NCBI GenBank assembly: GCA_958510825.1
Contig: OY294047.1
Span: forward strand, 40,749,229 to 40,813,228
Length of the DNA stretch: 64,000 bases
Source: Brachypterus glaber
Taxonomy: Eukaryota; Arthropoda; Insecta; Coleoptera; Kateretidae
Direction of reading: 5' to 3'
The notes beneath the pieces were generated by a model. That model saw nothing but the letters and a program-made list of their open reading frames with translations. It was not told the DNA's origin and ran no database searches. How positions within the stretch are numbered: position 1 is the stretch's first letter; the number at the start of each line of letters is the position of its first letter. Made by a program: the position numbers and the translations under genes. Shown piece by piece: positions 34,884 through 49,800 of the stretch.

Positions 34884-37800
34884 TTACGTAGGACAGGAAT
34901 ACACAATAACGCTTTTATCTTCAGATACTGATACAATTTTGTTGCTATCTGGGCTGAATTTGACACCCCAAACCTGAAAAATAAAGTAGAAAATAAATAG
35001 TTTACAAGCAGAGTGTAAAAAACACTTTAGGGTAAATCAATGGTAACTCACGTTACAGATAAAGAAAAAATTACTTTCTTTTAAATATTTTATTACATTA
35101 TTATTAAAGATTGTTTTTTATTTACATATTATTATTAAAGATTGTTTGTTAAAAAATAACAATGTAATAAAATATTTAAAAGTGTATTTTTTTCTATGGC
35201 TGTAACGCGAGTTACCATGGATTTGCCTTTTTAAAGTAACAACCTGAACTATTTTAGGTTCACATATTTTCTAAAGAAAAAACAGAATTTGAAAAACAAA
35301 GTATTTTATAAAATATATATTGCCCGTGAATGCGAATTTGTGATTACATTATTGGTAATTATGTGCCGTAGCTGTACAGGCGAAAATGTTTATAAATCAT
35401 TTGGCATTTGGTGTTCGAACATCTTTAATAACATGTTTTATCCACCGTTTTAAATTTAAAACGACCGTGGATAAAGTATAAAATTCTACTCGCGTATAAT
35501 AGATATTAATCATTCGGGTGATTAGGTCACGCCTTTCGGCTCGTGCCCCAAAATTCACCCTCATTGATCTAGTATACGCTCATTGAATAATATACTATTA
35601 ATTTTTTACACTTCTCATAGATATATAAATTATATACAAACTGTGGCAATTATATATAAATTATAGCAAAAAAGGTCTACAGACCATACGGTTTCATGTG
35701 TAGATCAAAACTAAACTTTAAACTCAAGGGTTTTAGGGGATTGCTCATGGAATTAACTAATGAACTAAAAATAGAAAAAATTCGATTTTCTTAACCCTTC
35801 GTTAGGAGCGCGCTCTACGATCGTAGACCATGCTTTTTTTTAGCTGGGTAACTTTTTACACGGAGTGTTTACGCTTGCGCCCCTTCGAGTAGCTGTGCAT
35901 TATGCATCAATCTATTAGATCAGTAATAATTCACACTTTGAATGGGTGTAATATTGTTTGTATTCATATTGAAACCTGCCTGGTCTACGATTGTAGACTG
36001 CGCGACTAACCACGTTACCTTTTTTATTTTTGCATTTTTTTATTTTGTGTAAGTTTTTATGGTTTCTTTTTGTGAATATTGTTTTTCAAAGTTAGTTTAT
36101 TAGTTTAAAGATAAATTAAAGATACAATTTTACCACCAAAAAAAATAGCAGTTTATAGGAAGACACTGGGACGAGTCTTTTTGGGCATGAAAGAGCTCAT
36201 ACGTAATGTTTTTAATAAATAAGGTAATTTTCTGTTCTATAAAACTAAAAATTACTTTGGACACTAAATGTGCATAAGAAGGGAAAATAAATCGAAAAAA
36301 AAAATGCTCAAAATATCATAACTACGATTGCAAAGAGCACATGTACAAGGCGCATGAATTACTAAAATATTGCATGATTTCGAGTAAAATTTTATAATAT
36401 TTTTTTCTTTTAATTTAGGTGTTTTTTATTTTTTTATAATCGTACATGTTAAAAAAAATCAAATGTTTTAGTTTTAGAAAGTTTGTTAAGTTATTTTTAT
36501 TTTACAAATTACCGTACAGATGTAAAATATATGTTAGAATTGTATATCATTTTTCTTTTACACTTAACACTTACTAAAACAATAATAATTTGAAAAAAAT
36601 ATGTAAATAACTTTTAAATACAACCAAATAAATAACATAAGATATTTGGTTTTTAAAAATATAAATATGATTTTTTTTTAAACAAAAAATAAAATGGTCT
36701 ACAAGTGTAGACCGCGCGCCTAACCACGTTACAAAAAGAGGCGCGCCTAACGAAGGGTTAAAAATGACTTAAACGATTTTGCTCAAATATTGAACGTTAA
36801 TAGAAAATTACTAGGATAACAACATACTGATTTTCCCCGAAAAAATCACGAAGGTCGTAAAATATACCGGGTGTTTTTTTAACCTGAAACTTCCAAATAT
36901 CTCGAATATTGTGCATTTTAGAAAAAAAAAATGTCGGACAAAAGTTGTTTATTTTAATACGGAAAACAAAATGGCGTTTGGACTTTTTACGGATATTTAC
37001 GTTTTCAAGGTCATTTCAAGGTCAACTTTGTTTTTTTTTTAATAGAAACATTTTTTTACTGTTATTTAATTCTCAAAAAATTAAAAATATTTTGTAAAAA
37101 ACTTTTAGTGGCCACACAAAATTAAAAAAGGAGGATTTCGACGGACTCGACTAGTCAATTCCTATGTATTTTGAGCCGCTGAATCCGAATCTAATCATTT
37201 TGGAGTGTTACGCCTATGTTAATGGTATAGGAAAACAGCGTTACAGGGGGTGAGGGTCCAAAATGATCAAAATTTGCGTTACGTAATACTTGAACGTTCC
37301 CTTATCTCTGCAACTAAAAGTCCTATCAAAAAAAGTTGTTTACAAAAGATTTTTATTTTTTTGAGGAGAATTAAATAACGGTAAAAAAATATATGTTTCT
37401 ATTTAAAAAAAACAAAGTTGACCTTGGAATTACCTTGAAAACGTAAATATCCTTAAAAATAAATAAACAAGTTTTATCTGACATTTTTTTTTTCTAAAAT
37501 GCTTAGTATTCTAGATATTTGAAAGTTTCAGGTCAAAAAAACACCCGATATATATTTTTTGAAATTTTGGCGAATGTGTATTAAAATTTATATTTGGGGG
37601 TTACCTTCGATATTCATAACGGCTGTATACACTTGTGGCTTTAGTTACTCGTAAAATAAAATTACTTTTTTTCAGTGTGCCGATATTGGTGTAGGCTTAT
37701 AAAATAAACTAAAAATGCTACAGTTCCACTGTACCGTTACTTTCTTGCGAAAACGTTCGGTTAAGTTTTAAGGTTTTGATTATTTTGTCAGAGTAAGGAA

Positions 37801-40800
37801 TATAAAGATATGCAATCCCCCAAAAACCCTAAGTTTAAAGTTTAGTTTGTACCTGTTAAACCGTATGGCCTCTGGATGGACAAACGGACGGAAACCGAAA
37901 AATCGTTTTTTTTTTCGGAATTTATAAACCTTTGAACGGATAAATACATCAAAATCTGTCAAATGTTTATTTTTTCGCCATAACTATACTTTCTTCTATC
38001 CGAGGTCGCTCGTACGTAAAAAATCTTACCTGGTCTGTATGTTCATTAAAAGTGTGAACGCACTGTTTGGATGCCAATTCCCAAACTTTTACAGTCTTGT
38101 CTGAACTTCCAGAGACGAAATATTTTCCGTCAGGTGAAAACGCTACGCTCAGTACCCACGAGGCGTGGCCAGAGAAAGTTCCAACTACGTTCGTGTGTTG
38201 CCTGAAAAAATATTTATATATTGTCATTAAAGTAAAACTTTCGGGAAATTAAAAAAAACATCCTATTTTTTTTTTGTTATTTAAAAAAACATCCAAAAAC
38301 ACTTTTTTTAAGTAAACCTAGTGTTTAATATATAGTAAAATGTTCACATAAGAGCAGTTTTTATGTAATTAAATCCCTAAATTTGTAAAAACGCCCTTTT
38401 AACAAAAATCGAAGAAAATGAGAACATTATAAAACGTCAAAAACAGCTAATTTTCTTCGCCGTCTGGCTCAGGTTTAAAGTCACTGTCAGGATATTTAGC
38501 ATATGTTGTAGGCCAGTTTGTTATGAGTTCAAAGTACTGACCAGGAAAAAAACGTCCTTTCAACAAAAATCAATGTGTCTATCCTCTACCATAATAAAAC
38601 TGTATCTAACTCAATTTTGAAAACAAAATTCTTACGCCCTTTTAACAAACTAGCGTGAAAGTCGTAAAAATTTTCGTGAAATTTTAAATTGTAAAACTGT
38701 TAAAATTAAAATAAATAATTAAAAATGTAAAAATTTTCGCTTTCTTCCGTTTTCTTTCTTTTTCAATTCAAGATCCAAAGCAAACATCCTTAGTTTTTTT
38801 TTTTAATTTAAAAATTTAAAACCTAAGCGTGAAATTCATAAAAATTTTCGACTACGGCGCCTGGGTTTTTTTGCATTTTTATAAAATTTTAAATTGTAAA
38901 ACTGCAAATTAAAACACTCTATTATAAGGGGCGCCAAACCCCCAGCCATGCTTCAGTGTGGGAAATCCACTGTTCAGTTGGTAAAATGAGTGCAAATTTC
39001 AGAAATTGAATGGTAAATTTTTGAAATTGGTAAAAACGTGGGAAAACTGAGGGGTACAGTTGGGAAATTGGTCAGTAAATTATACCAGGGGCAACGCTTT
39101 TTTCTCTAGTTGGAAAAATTGGAGTAGCAGTTGGGAAAATTGGAGTACACAGTTGGGTATTTTTTCAGTTTCCGAATTGAAGGACAGAAATTTTTTAGAG
39201 GTGGACTTTTTTATTCATCAAAATTTTTCGCCAGGGTTAAAGCTTTTTTTTTGTGTAGTTGGGTAATTTCTCAATTTTTTGTTTAAAAATATTTTCTCCG
39301 CACCTCAATAAAACCGTTTAGGAGCAACCCTACCCCTGTCCATACTTACACATCATATAATTTCATATGTCCGTCATCGGATGCTGTCAATAATAGTTGA
39401 GAGTCTGGTGAAAAGCAAAGGGATCGAATTGGCATAGCGTGACCTTCCAAAGTATGCCACAATTTATTCGCTGCTACATCAAAAACATTAATTATGCCAT
39501 CTATTGCCCCACTAGCAATGTATTTACAATCCGGACTCTGAAACAAAGAAGCCTTGAAGATATGTAGGCCTATAGGGGAAACGAAGAGGCACATTTAACT
39601 CGTTCTAATCCCCATAACTACTTGAATTAGCGAAATAAATAAGTCACCCAGGTAGCAAAATAACATGACATTCACGTGAAAGCTACGTTAATATGTGACA
39701 TGTGATGTTAAGATTGTAGTCTCATTTAACAAGAATGTAGCATGGTGGGGATGTCCTAAGTCCGCCCCTAATAACATCACACAATGACATCCCGAAAATA
39801 ACGTGTTTGTGACATCATAAATCCACATTCCTGTTATATCTAATATCTTATGGATGCCGTTACTGTTACTTTAATATTTAAATAATATCCTATAGGATAT
39901 TATCTTTTTCTAAATCTTTTAATATTTAAACAATATCCTATAGGATATTAGCTTTTTCTAAATTAAAACCATTAAAAACGCTATAACCCTATAGAAAAAA
40001 TCGGATTTAAAATCAATCAGTAATTGAAACAATCACAGATTGAAACAGATAGATTCTAAATACGAAATTGCAGATTAAGCGGAGAATATATTCCTTTAAT
40101 CCGTGCCCGTGGTCTTGAGAAGCCCGGCAGAGCCCCCTATCCATTGGAAATCGTATAATGTGTATACAATTTCCTTATAATAATTTACTCTATCAACATC
40201 ATCTTATATCGATTTTTTTGCTTCGAACGTCGGTGAGAAGCAAAATAACATGACATTCACGTGAAAGTCACGTTAATATGTGACATGCGATATATTCACA
40301 GCGTTGCTAAATATTTGTTATTAAATAACATGGTTGTCACGTCACACGTGTTACGTTGCAAATGTGATGATAAATACATGTTATTTTTCAATATTATGTG
40401 ATGTTATGATTTAGTTTAAAAATACACCCAAAAGTGATGTTAATTTCTTGTAATATAACATCCCTTGCTACCTGGGCACAGTTTAGTAGGAGGCACGGCC
40501 CCCTTGGAGTGGCACCGTATTAAATATAAAATATATTTAGTGTAGCTTACACTGTGTTGGTACGTGTAGGCACATCTATAATTTAAATGTGAACTTCAAT
40601 ATGTGAAAAAACCTGTTATTATCTTATCTTAAAAGAACACCTGTACGTTTTTGAACGGAGCATACTTATATAAAAATACTGTATAAAAGAGAACTCAGAT
40701 ATTGGTCAACCTGAAGGTAAGCGTTTTTTGTGCTTAATATATTATACACGGTGTATTTGAAATAGCGTCGGAAATTTTAACAGATGATTCTACATGATAA

Positions 40801-43800
40801 AATATGACAAAAAGTTCCTATAAACATATGTCTAAAAATGCGTGATAAGGGAGCTACGCCCCTTTGAAATTGGCTAAAAAAATCGGTTTTTATTTAATAA
40901 CTCAGGAACCCTTTGAGATATATTAACGAGGTTTCGCACGTGAATTAATCCTAATAAGGCCCATCTTTTTATGTCATTTTCAAGTACTTATTTAAACCAG
41001 GGGTGTGCGAAACGGGGAGGCCTTATCAGTTTTTTGTCCCAAACTTTTTTCTGTGTAACTTTTTTGCAATTTTATTTTTTAAATATGATTCCTCAGGTCA
41101 AAATACATAAAAAGGTACTCTTGTTGTAATACTGTAGGATTAGCCGTTTTCGAGAAAAACTCATTTGAAGGTGAAATTTTACGGTTCGAGGACGAAAAAT
41201 TAAATACTAAAATATCGAAAACCAAAATTTTAATAATGCAGAGCGAATGTACATTAAAAACTAAGAAAAAAACACACAGCACACGCCTGGTTGAAATAAG
41301 TACATGAAAATAACACACAAAAACGGGCCTTGGTAGGATTAGTTGACGTGCAAAACCTCGTTGATATATCTCAAAGGGTTCCTGAGTTATTGAATAAACA
41401 CCGATTTTTTTAGCCACTTTCAAAGGGGCGTAGCTCCCTTATGACGCATTTTTAGACATATGTTTATAGGAACTTTTTGTCATATTTTATGATGTAGAAT
41501 CATCTGTTAAATTTCCGACGCTATTTCAAATACACCGTGTATAAACATATTGCAACGCTAGGAGCCAATAACTCATTGTAGTTATGAAACCCCCGTTGCG
41601 CGATCTATAGATCCATATATAGACGTGTTGCTTGTGGAAACTCCAAAATATGCGCCGACCGTGTGAAAAAGTCCGATTTGTTTTTTATTTCATTGTTAAA
41701 TTAGGAAATTGCACTGGATTAAAACAAATTAACAAAAAAATGACTTCTCACAAACAGGAGAGTATATTTCGTCGTGTTACTTTCTTAACCTCGTATCTAT
41801 AAAAAATCAATTTTCGGTTCTTTACACTAATCAATTCTGTACATGATCACTGATCATTGATCAGTCATACAAACCAGGAGCGCTTATATGCAGCTCCCTA
41901 TACCGCGTTTTGATAAACTACGCATGCGCTGACTGTTATTCAATATATTATTTTAAATAAAAAACATTTATTTTACAAAAAAAAAACACCAAACAGACGC
42001 CAAACCAACGTTAAGGTAAACCAAGGCCCCCTCATAAAAAAAACACCAAACAACAACAAAAAACCACCAAACCAAACAAACTCAGGCACAGAGAGCTGCA
42101 ATTAGACGCTTGTCTATTGGTTTCCTGTGAAAACATAACCTAAAAAACACCTGTATGTTTTGAATCAGTTACTTTATGGTGCAATATTAAAATACTGTAT
42201 GAAAGATACAAATTAAGACAACTCAGATATTGTGCAGGTAAGCATTATTTGTACTTAAGCATATTATTACCAACGCTAGAAGCTAAGAATTCATTATAAT
42301 TATGAAAAACCGCTGCATGATCTATAAATCTCGGTATTGCGTGGGGAAACTCCAAGATATCCGCCAACCGTGTAAAAAAATCACTTCTGCTAACAAAATA
42401 ATACTTCTCCCCAAATTCAAGTTAAAAGAAAAACAGCTGATTTCCGAAAATCTGTACATAACCTATTTTGCGCGGTAAGCAGCTGCTTTTTTATCTATAA
42501 AACGTAAGTCCGAAAAAATATCCGCTTATTAGTTTATTCGAAAATGTTCAAAAAATCTGAAGATCTTATGGCTCATCTCTTTAGATTATTTGATTTTTTC
42601 TTCTGAATAATTGGCGCTGACTCATGATCAGAGTTGATACTTTCATTACAATAACAGGATCAGACAACAGGAATCATTTTTAATTTTTGGTTTGTTTTAT
42701 ACATATCTATGCCGAATAAGATTATATGTCTGTATACAGACATGTAATCTTATTCGGCATAGGTATGTATTTTAAAAAGAAACTAACCAAAAATTAGAAA
42801 TAATTTAAAATTCCTGTTGTCTGACCCTGTTATTGTAATGAAAGTATCAACTCTGCTCATCATTCATAAAAATATCCGCAAATTGGACTATTGACCACAA
42901 TTGGCAATAATGATAGATCTACCAAAATCTACCAAAGGTATTTGTTTTTCAAAAATGTCAGTACTGAATGGGAAATGGACAGACAGGGCCGGCATTTGCT
43001 TTTCGGCCCCATGAAGCAAGCGTTCGACTTGGCGCCCCTAGCAAAAGAATAAACATAAAATAATTAACCGCCCAGATAATTTTGACAACTAAATAAAGGT
43101 CCTCACCTCTGAAAAGAAAAGACAAAATAAAGATAATTTTGAAGACTAAAAAAAAGGTCTTCACCTATGACTGAAAAACCTTTTTACTGCCTCTCGCTGA
43201 TATATATATTTTTTTTACTCTTGACTGAAAAAAAGGCCCCTCAACGGCGCCCCTCTAAGCCTGCGCCCTGAAGCAGGGGATTCATGTTTACCCAGTTCCA
43301 AGCCAGTTTAGAACTGATATTTTTGTTTTTTTTTTCGTTTTGAAAAACATCAAAATACAAAAGATTTTGATAGATAAGTGAATTGGTATTTCATTCACTT
43401 GTCTATTACCTGGAGTAACAAATATTACAAAAATACAAAAAATATTTAACCCACTTAGGTATGCATCCTCAAGGCCAGGCAGAGCCCCGGGAAACTTTAC
43501 CCAGACCCCCATTTTTCCAAAACATAAAAGTTCCGCGCAGGACCGTAGCTAAGGCACTTGTATGGTGGCGCCCCCATTCTTTAACTTAGTTAGCGCCGCA
43601 GGCGATTATTTTTACGAATTATGTTAATTTCTGACTTTTTTAATTTCTGACTTTTTTTAATTTCATATTTTAAACTCAAGTTTTTGAAATCTTAAATTAA
43701 AAAAAATACAAAAATGCAAAAAAGCTTAAGCGCCGCCGGCGAAAATTTTTGTAATGTTTACGTTTAAGTTTTAAAATATTGAATTAAAAAAAAACCAATG

Positions 43801-46800
43801 GAGACCCTAGCGTCGCAAGCAAAAATTTTTACGAATTTGAGGGTTCACTTGGAAAACGCTGTGCATAATTGCTCGTTTTAACGCACTTGTCGTTCTGGGG
43901 GAGTATAAATATAAAAAAGAAAGTCCCGACGCCGGGCCCCCTCGAGCCCGGTCCCCGGGAAAGAAATCTTTCTCCCTTTCCTCCCCTAAATCCGGCCCTA
44001 CACATCCTATAAAATACATCATATTCCCAAGCAGGCCAATTATATTTATGCAGTTTTTTGACTCCAGTGAAAGAGACAAGTGAATGAAAAACAAAATATT
44101 TACCCAGCTGTCCAAACCCATAGGTGTATATATCGTCGGCTTACAAGTAAAAGCCACTAAGTCACTTTTTTGCAAAAATGGGATTTTTAGGGTACTGTAA
44201 TTAATTTTTGATGATCTATGTACAGGTAAACCGAACTAACTTCTAGGTGGACTGCCAAGGGAGTTACCCACTATACAAAACGCATCAGTTTGATTTTGAA
44301 TAAAATTTTATCTGGCAATAGGCACTAAGTCACTTAGTGCACTTAGTGCGTTTTACTTGTAGATTATTTCAAATGTTTCTGCACTAAGCGACTGAGTGTT
44401 TGTTTGGCGAAACGTGCATTTTTGTAACAATTATTACAAAAATTAGAAAACAACAGTAAAAGTTAAATTTGTCAATATCTCAAAACCATGTTTTTGGACT
44501 TAGTGCTCTTTACCTGTAAGCCGACGATATAGTTCCTTCAAGGCGACCCAAAACTGTCCTTCACTATCCAGGTGCGGTATATTTTTTTTAAGTAGAGACC
44601 ACTATTTTCCATGTTTGGGAGTTAACAGAAAAAAAAAACTACTAACGGCAATGACTTTCTAATGGCCAACGGTTCCCATTCAACGCTAAAAACGAACTGC
44701 CGATTGAATGCGGTACGCTAGCGTCACGGATCCGTGACATACGGACATTCGTAACGACGGATCCGTGCCAGATATAGCAAATGGGTGAACAAATTCAAAT
44801 ATACTCTTATCAAGTTAAAATTTTGTTTCAGCATACCAAAATCAAAATGTTGCAAGATTGCTGCGTACCAAGCAACCTAGCCAGCTCATTAGCTTGCTTT
44901 AAGTGTGAAAAATACCTTTCAAGTATACCAATTTTTATAAACAATGAAGGACAATCATTCTGTGGTCGTTGTACGCAGGAATCAGATAGCTTTATACGAA
45001 ATATTGTTTATGAAAAAATTATTACAATGGTAAACTTTCCATGTTCAAATGATAAGTATGGTTGTTGCAATTTTTTTTCACTATCCAAAATTTCTGAGCA
45101 TGAACAATTTTGCGAATTTAAAATGCATGAATGCCCAAGCATAGACTGTGAATGGAAAGGATTAATCAGTGATTTGTTGCCTCACTATGAAGTTGAACAT
45201 CCTACATTAATTCTTCAAAACAAGAACTTTGAAATTAGCTGTGACCAAAATGCAACTTATCTTTTATCCTATCTTGATGAACCATTTGAAGTTAAATTTG
45301 CAAAAGAAGCAGATAATGATGAATTTATTTTTACTATAACCTATTTAGGTACAAATCCGGAATATCAAGACTATACCTTTTTTATAGAACAACGAGAAAA
45401 ACCACATGTATTAAAATTTACAGAATCTCTTACAAGTACAGTAAAAGTAAATCAAAAAAATAAGCTACTATCCAATAAAATTCAAGTAAGATTACAAATT
45501 AATAATTTGGAAGAAAAAGATAATTTTCTGGAAAACAACCTTAATGAAAGTATGTTACAAGAAATGGAATGTCCTGTTTGTTTGGAATATCTAGCTCCCC
45601 CAATTTATCAATGCTTAAACATTATCATGTTCCATTTGTAAGAAAAATATTGATGAAAAGAGAAACTTTATGTTGGAGAAAATTAGTAAACTTTTAAAAT
45701 ACCCATGCAAATATGATAAATGTATTTTTATTGGAGATGCTGAACATGGCAAATCCTGCATTTATAGACCATTTAAATGTCCTTATTTTAGCGGGCCTCT
45801 CATTGATTTAAAAAATTATACTGAAGAACATTTTCCTAATTATTTTTTTATTAACAACGCCATTAATTTTATAAAGCTTAATGGTAATGAAAGTGTATAT
45901 TTTATAAAATTTAATTCAATCTTATTTCGACTTGGTCATAGACATGACAGCAAATCCAAGAAAATGTCTTGGGTGATTCAGTCAACTAAAGATTTCCAAA
46001 AATACAGATTTGAATTGCAAATACTGGATCCATCTACAAAGAAAGTAATGTTCTATTTTATCGGAACCTGTTCCCGTTTCGAAGAAGTCGCAGCAGATGC
46101 TAAATGGTATAAAATTATCCATTATCAATTTAAAGAATACATACAAAATGGTAACATTTATTTCAAATGCAACATATTTCTTGAATAAAACTATTTTTTT
46201 CAATCAAAACAATTAGCTTGACTATTTCACAAACAATATATAGGCCAATCAAAACCTTGCATTTTTAGTTTCTTGACCAATCAGATCAAAATCAATCTGA
46301 TAATTTGTGCACATGTGCAATTATCACTTGGTTACTATGGGAACAAGAAACTGACAGTTACTGGCATCTTAATAAATGTTATATTTTTGCAAAATGTGTT
46401 TTTAATTTGTGAAGCTTACCTTTAGTTGATTTATTTTTATTGATAAGCAATATAAATGCTTATTTTATTACCAAAACATCCTAGGTATAAACCCTAATTC
46501 ATTTCAGATAATATACTATATTTAACTTTCCATCTTAAAAGCTTTAAATCACTGATATTCATAAATTTTAATTTATTTAGTTGAATCTTGGTATTAAAAA
46601 CAGGTCACTCAAAACTAATTTAAACACTTATTTATTAAAAATATATTTACAGTAAAGAAGTAAATAATTTACTTCTTTTAAATGACGGAAATCAAAACAT
46701 CAAATGACTGCGCTGGTACCAGTACAGCGTTGCCAAACTTTATTATAAACCGATCGCAAATTGTTTTTTTACGGGTGGAAACAATTTTAATAATAATTTA

Positions 46801-49800
46801 ATTAGTTAATAATAAATTGTATGAGTTTTATTAAAATACTGGTTCTATTTAGTAAAGAAATACAAAAATATTACTACTTACGTGTGAATAAGTTATAAAC
46901 ATTTATTTATTTACCGATAGTCCAAAGTCCAAAATGATGAAAATTTGAGTTACGTAATACTTGAACGTTCCCTAATCGATGCTATTAGTGTAAGATATAT
47001 CCTTTTTTAACTCAGTTTGAATGAAAAATGTGACATAACCCCCTTTTAAAATTCAATGATTCCATTTATACACTTGGGCGGTCACAGGGTGTCTCAACGA
47101 AGCCGAGTCGGTAGATATATAGTAAAGTATCCACTTTAAAGAAAAACTTTATTAAGAAAAGTTGTATGGTTTAAAAAAGGCACATTCTAAAAATATTTTG
47201 AAATATACAGGATGGTCCTCCTAGGGTGGGTAACATCTGACTTAATTTTTTTAAATAGAATGGTATATTTTTTATTATGTCATCTTACCTGTCATAAAAA
47301 TACCTTTGTTTTAATATCATAGTATATGGGTCTATTGTTTATAGTTTTTGAGATATAATTTTTTTTAAGAAAAAATGCATTTTTAGTGATAACATAAAAC
47401 CTGCTTCAATGTTTTTACTTTTTGTCAAAAATTAACAAAATTTTGCAAGCTAATCTTAAAAGTGTGTATCTAATTACTTTATCTACAAAAAATAAAATGT
47501 TTTATACAGGGCGTTCAAAATTAATATTTAAACTTTTGGATTTTCACACATAAAAAATCATTTTTTTTTAATGGAATGTTATATTTTTTATTTGCTCATT
47601 AAATGTAGAATAAAATTCTAAACTTAATAATATAGCATTCCATTTAAAAAAAAAATCTATTTTTTTAAGTGGAATGTTATATTTTTTACTTACTCATTAA
47701 ATGTAAAATTGTATTCTTCATTTAATGAGCAAATAAAAAATATAGCATTCCATTAAAAAAAAAAATTTATGTTTGAAAATCCAAAAGTTTAAATATTAAT
47801 TTTGAACACCCTGTATAAAACATTTTATTTTTTGTACATAAAGTAAATACACCGTTTTAAGATAAGCTTGCAAAATTTTATTAATTTTAGACAAAAAGTA
47901 AAGAAATTGAAGCAGGTTTTATCTCATCACTCAAAATGCATTTTTTCTCAAAAAAAATTATATCTCAAAAACTATAAACGATAGGACCTATGGGTACGGA
48001 TAAAACTTGTACCTATTTTTATTAATAATTATTGTTAGTTTTGTGCAATTTATATGCAGTTTATCAACGTCGAATTAAATCCCAACATAAGTGAAATGTA
48101 TCATAATGAAATTCACAGCCTTAAGCTAAATAATTAATAAAATCAGTGTTTATCGTAACCCCAGCCCTATCAAGTAGAGAATGCAGTGGTCCTTACCCAA
48201 CCAATAGATACCAAATGAAGCATTTCAATTTAATTAATTTAATAAAAAACTTTAGAAAGCCCTGAAAAGGAAAAAAAATATATATTTCCGAAACGTCGGC
48301 AATCTAAAAATTGTTTTGATAACCTAAATCGCCGTCCCACATCCCACAAAAAAAACCGCTACATACATTGGCAAGGACACAAACCACACACTCAAATAAT
48401 AAAAAATATACCATTCCATTTAGAAAAATTAAGTGTAGGATGTTACCCACCCTAGGAGGACCACCTGTATATTTCAAAATATTTTTAGAATGTGCCTTTT
48501 TTTAAAATCATAAAACTTTTCCCTCTAAAGTTTTTCTCTAAAGTGGATACTTTACTATATATCAGGGTTCCCACCAACCCTTGAAAACCTGGAAAACGCA
48601 TGGAATTTAGATCCCCACCTGGAATACCTGGAATTTAACAGTTTTTCTTTAAATAAACGTTTTTTACCTGGAATTTTGTAATAGCACTTGGAATTTAACA
48701 TACGAAAATATAATTTGTTCAAGAAAAATTAAAACACTAGGCACAAAAATTAAAGGATATAAAAAACATCCTAAATTTTTAGGTGATTCTCAAAACTTGG
48801 CAAAAAATAGTCGTAGAAAAGTCCAAATGATAAAAAAGCAAATCTTCAAGTCTCTAGTTTTAAGATCCTGAAAAATATTAAAATATTTTTATCATTGACC
48901 GTTTTTAAATAATCATAAAAAAATCAGCGATAAAACAAATTTCCAAATTTTTGCTTGCCTTTCAAAAAGTCCATGAAGCTGAACTTTGCAACGTTTTTTT
49001 GCAACGAAAATTCAAATAGTATATTAAAGTACTAGTTCGTAACATACGTTTTTAGAGCACGAGTACAAGTTTAGAAAACAAGCCGCTTGCGGTGAGTTTT
49101 CTAAAGTACTAGTGCGCTAAAAACGTGTTATGGAATAAGTGCTTTAATATACTATTTGAATTTTCGTTGCAAAAAAACGTTGCAAACTTCAGCTTCATAA
49201 AAGTCCACGGTCTTCAATATTTTTTCTTTGTGATTTTTTCTGAAAGCTCTTTTAGCTTGATTCTTCTTCTTTTATTTAAGCGCTAAAAAAGTTCTGTACG
49301 ATTTTTTTATGTTGAGTTATCGGCGTTAAAAGAAAAAATTACAGTTTTAAATTTGATAATTATTCGGGAACTAATGACCGTATAGAGAATTGGTTCTGAA
49401 AACTACAAAGTATCCTCTATAACGCATGTGGCGTTAAAACTTTATTAGCAATTAGTGTGATGCATATTACAATGGCGTTTAAGGTATTTGGGAAAGATTT
49501 ATAAACATTTTCGCTTGCTGCGCTAAGCATAATAAGTTATGTTTTAAGATGTTTCACCTACTTATGTGAAGTTTTATAAAAATAATTAGCTTAATTACCC
49601 GAATTGACTTTTAGTGTAAAAATAATATGAAATATTATATACTAAAACTATTTTACTATACCTGGAATACCTGGAAAATACCTGGAATTTGAATGTCAAT
49701 GTTTGGTGGGAACCCTGTATATCGACTGACTCCGCTTTGTTGAGACACACTGTATACTTAAACTTAATACTTACATAGGCTATACTTAGTGTAAATTTTC

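Larger units (their letters stand above)
47093..49755. mobile_element. TIR element (AGGGTGTCTCAACGAAGCC), host of two nested insertions
   Basis: Left GGGTGTCTCAACGAAGCC pairs with right CGCTTTGTTGAGACAC (about 49735-49750). Inward, GTAAAGTATCCACTTTA pairs with TAAAGTGGATACTTTAC. The middle holds a palindrome of its own (47503-47818, TACAGGGCGTTCAAAATTAA and complement) and, near the right end, a separate element at 48565-49718. WDR61 intron 4. Confidence 0.78.

Noticed and set aside
41079..41423. 114-codon - strand frame
   Set aside because: Lies wholly in the foldback at 40743-41544 and is repeated in part at 21423-21617; no domain or splice support.
43807..44175. 122-codon - strand frame
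   Set aside because: Overlaps the end of a TIR element and repetitive text; no family resemblance.
44781..44846. Upstream ATG of the Siah-like frame
   Set aside because: The stretch contains a polypyrimidine-AG acceptor (TTTTGTTTCAG, ending 44831) and no family similarity; ATG 44847 is preferred, though not proven.
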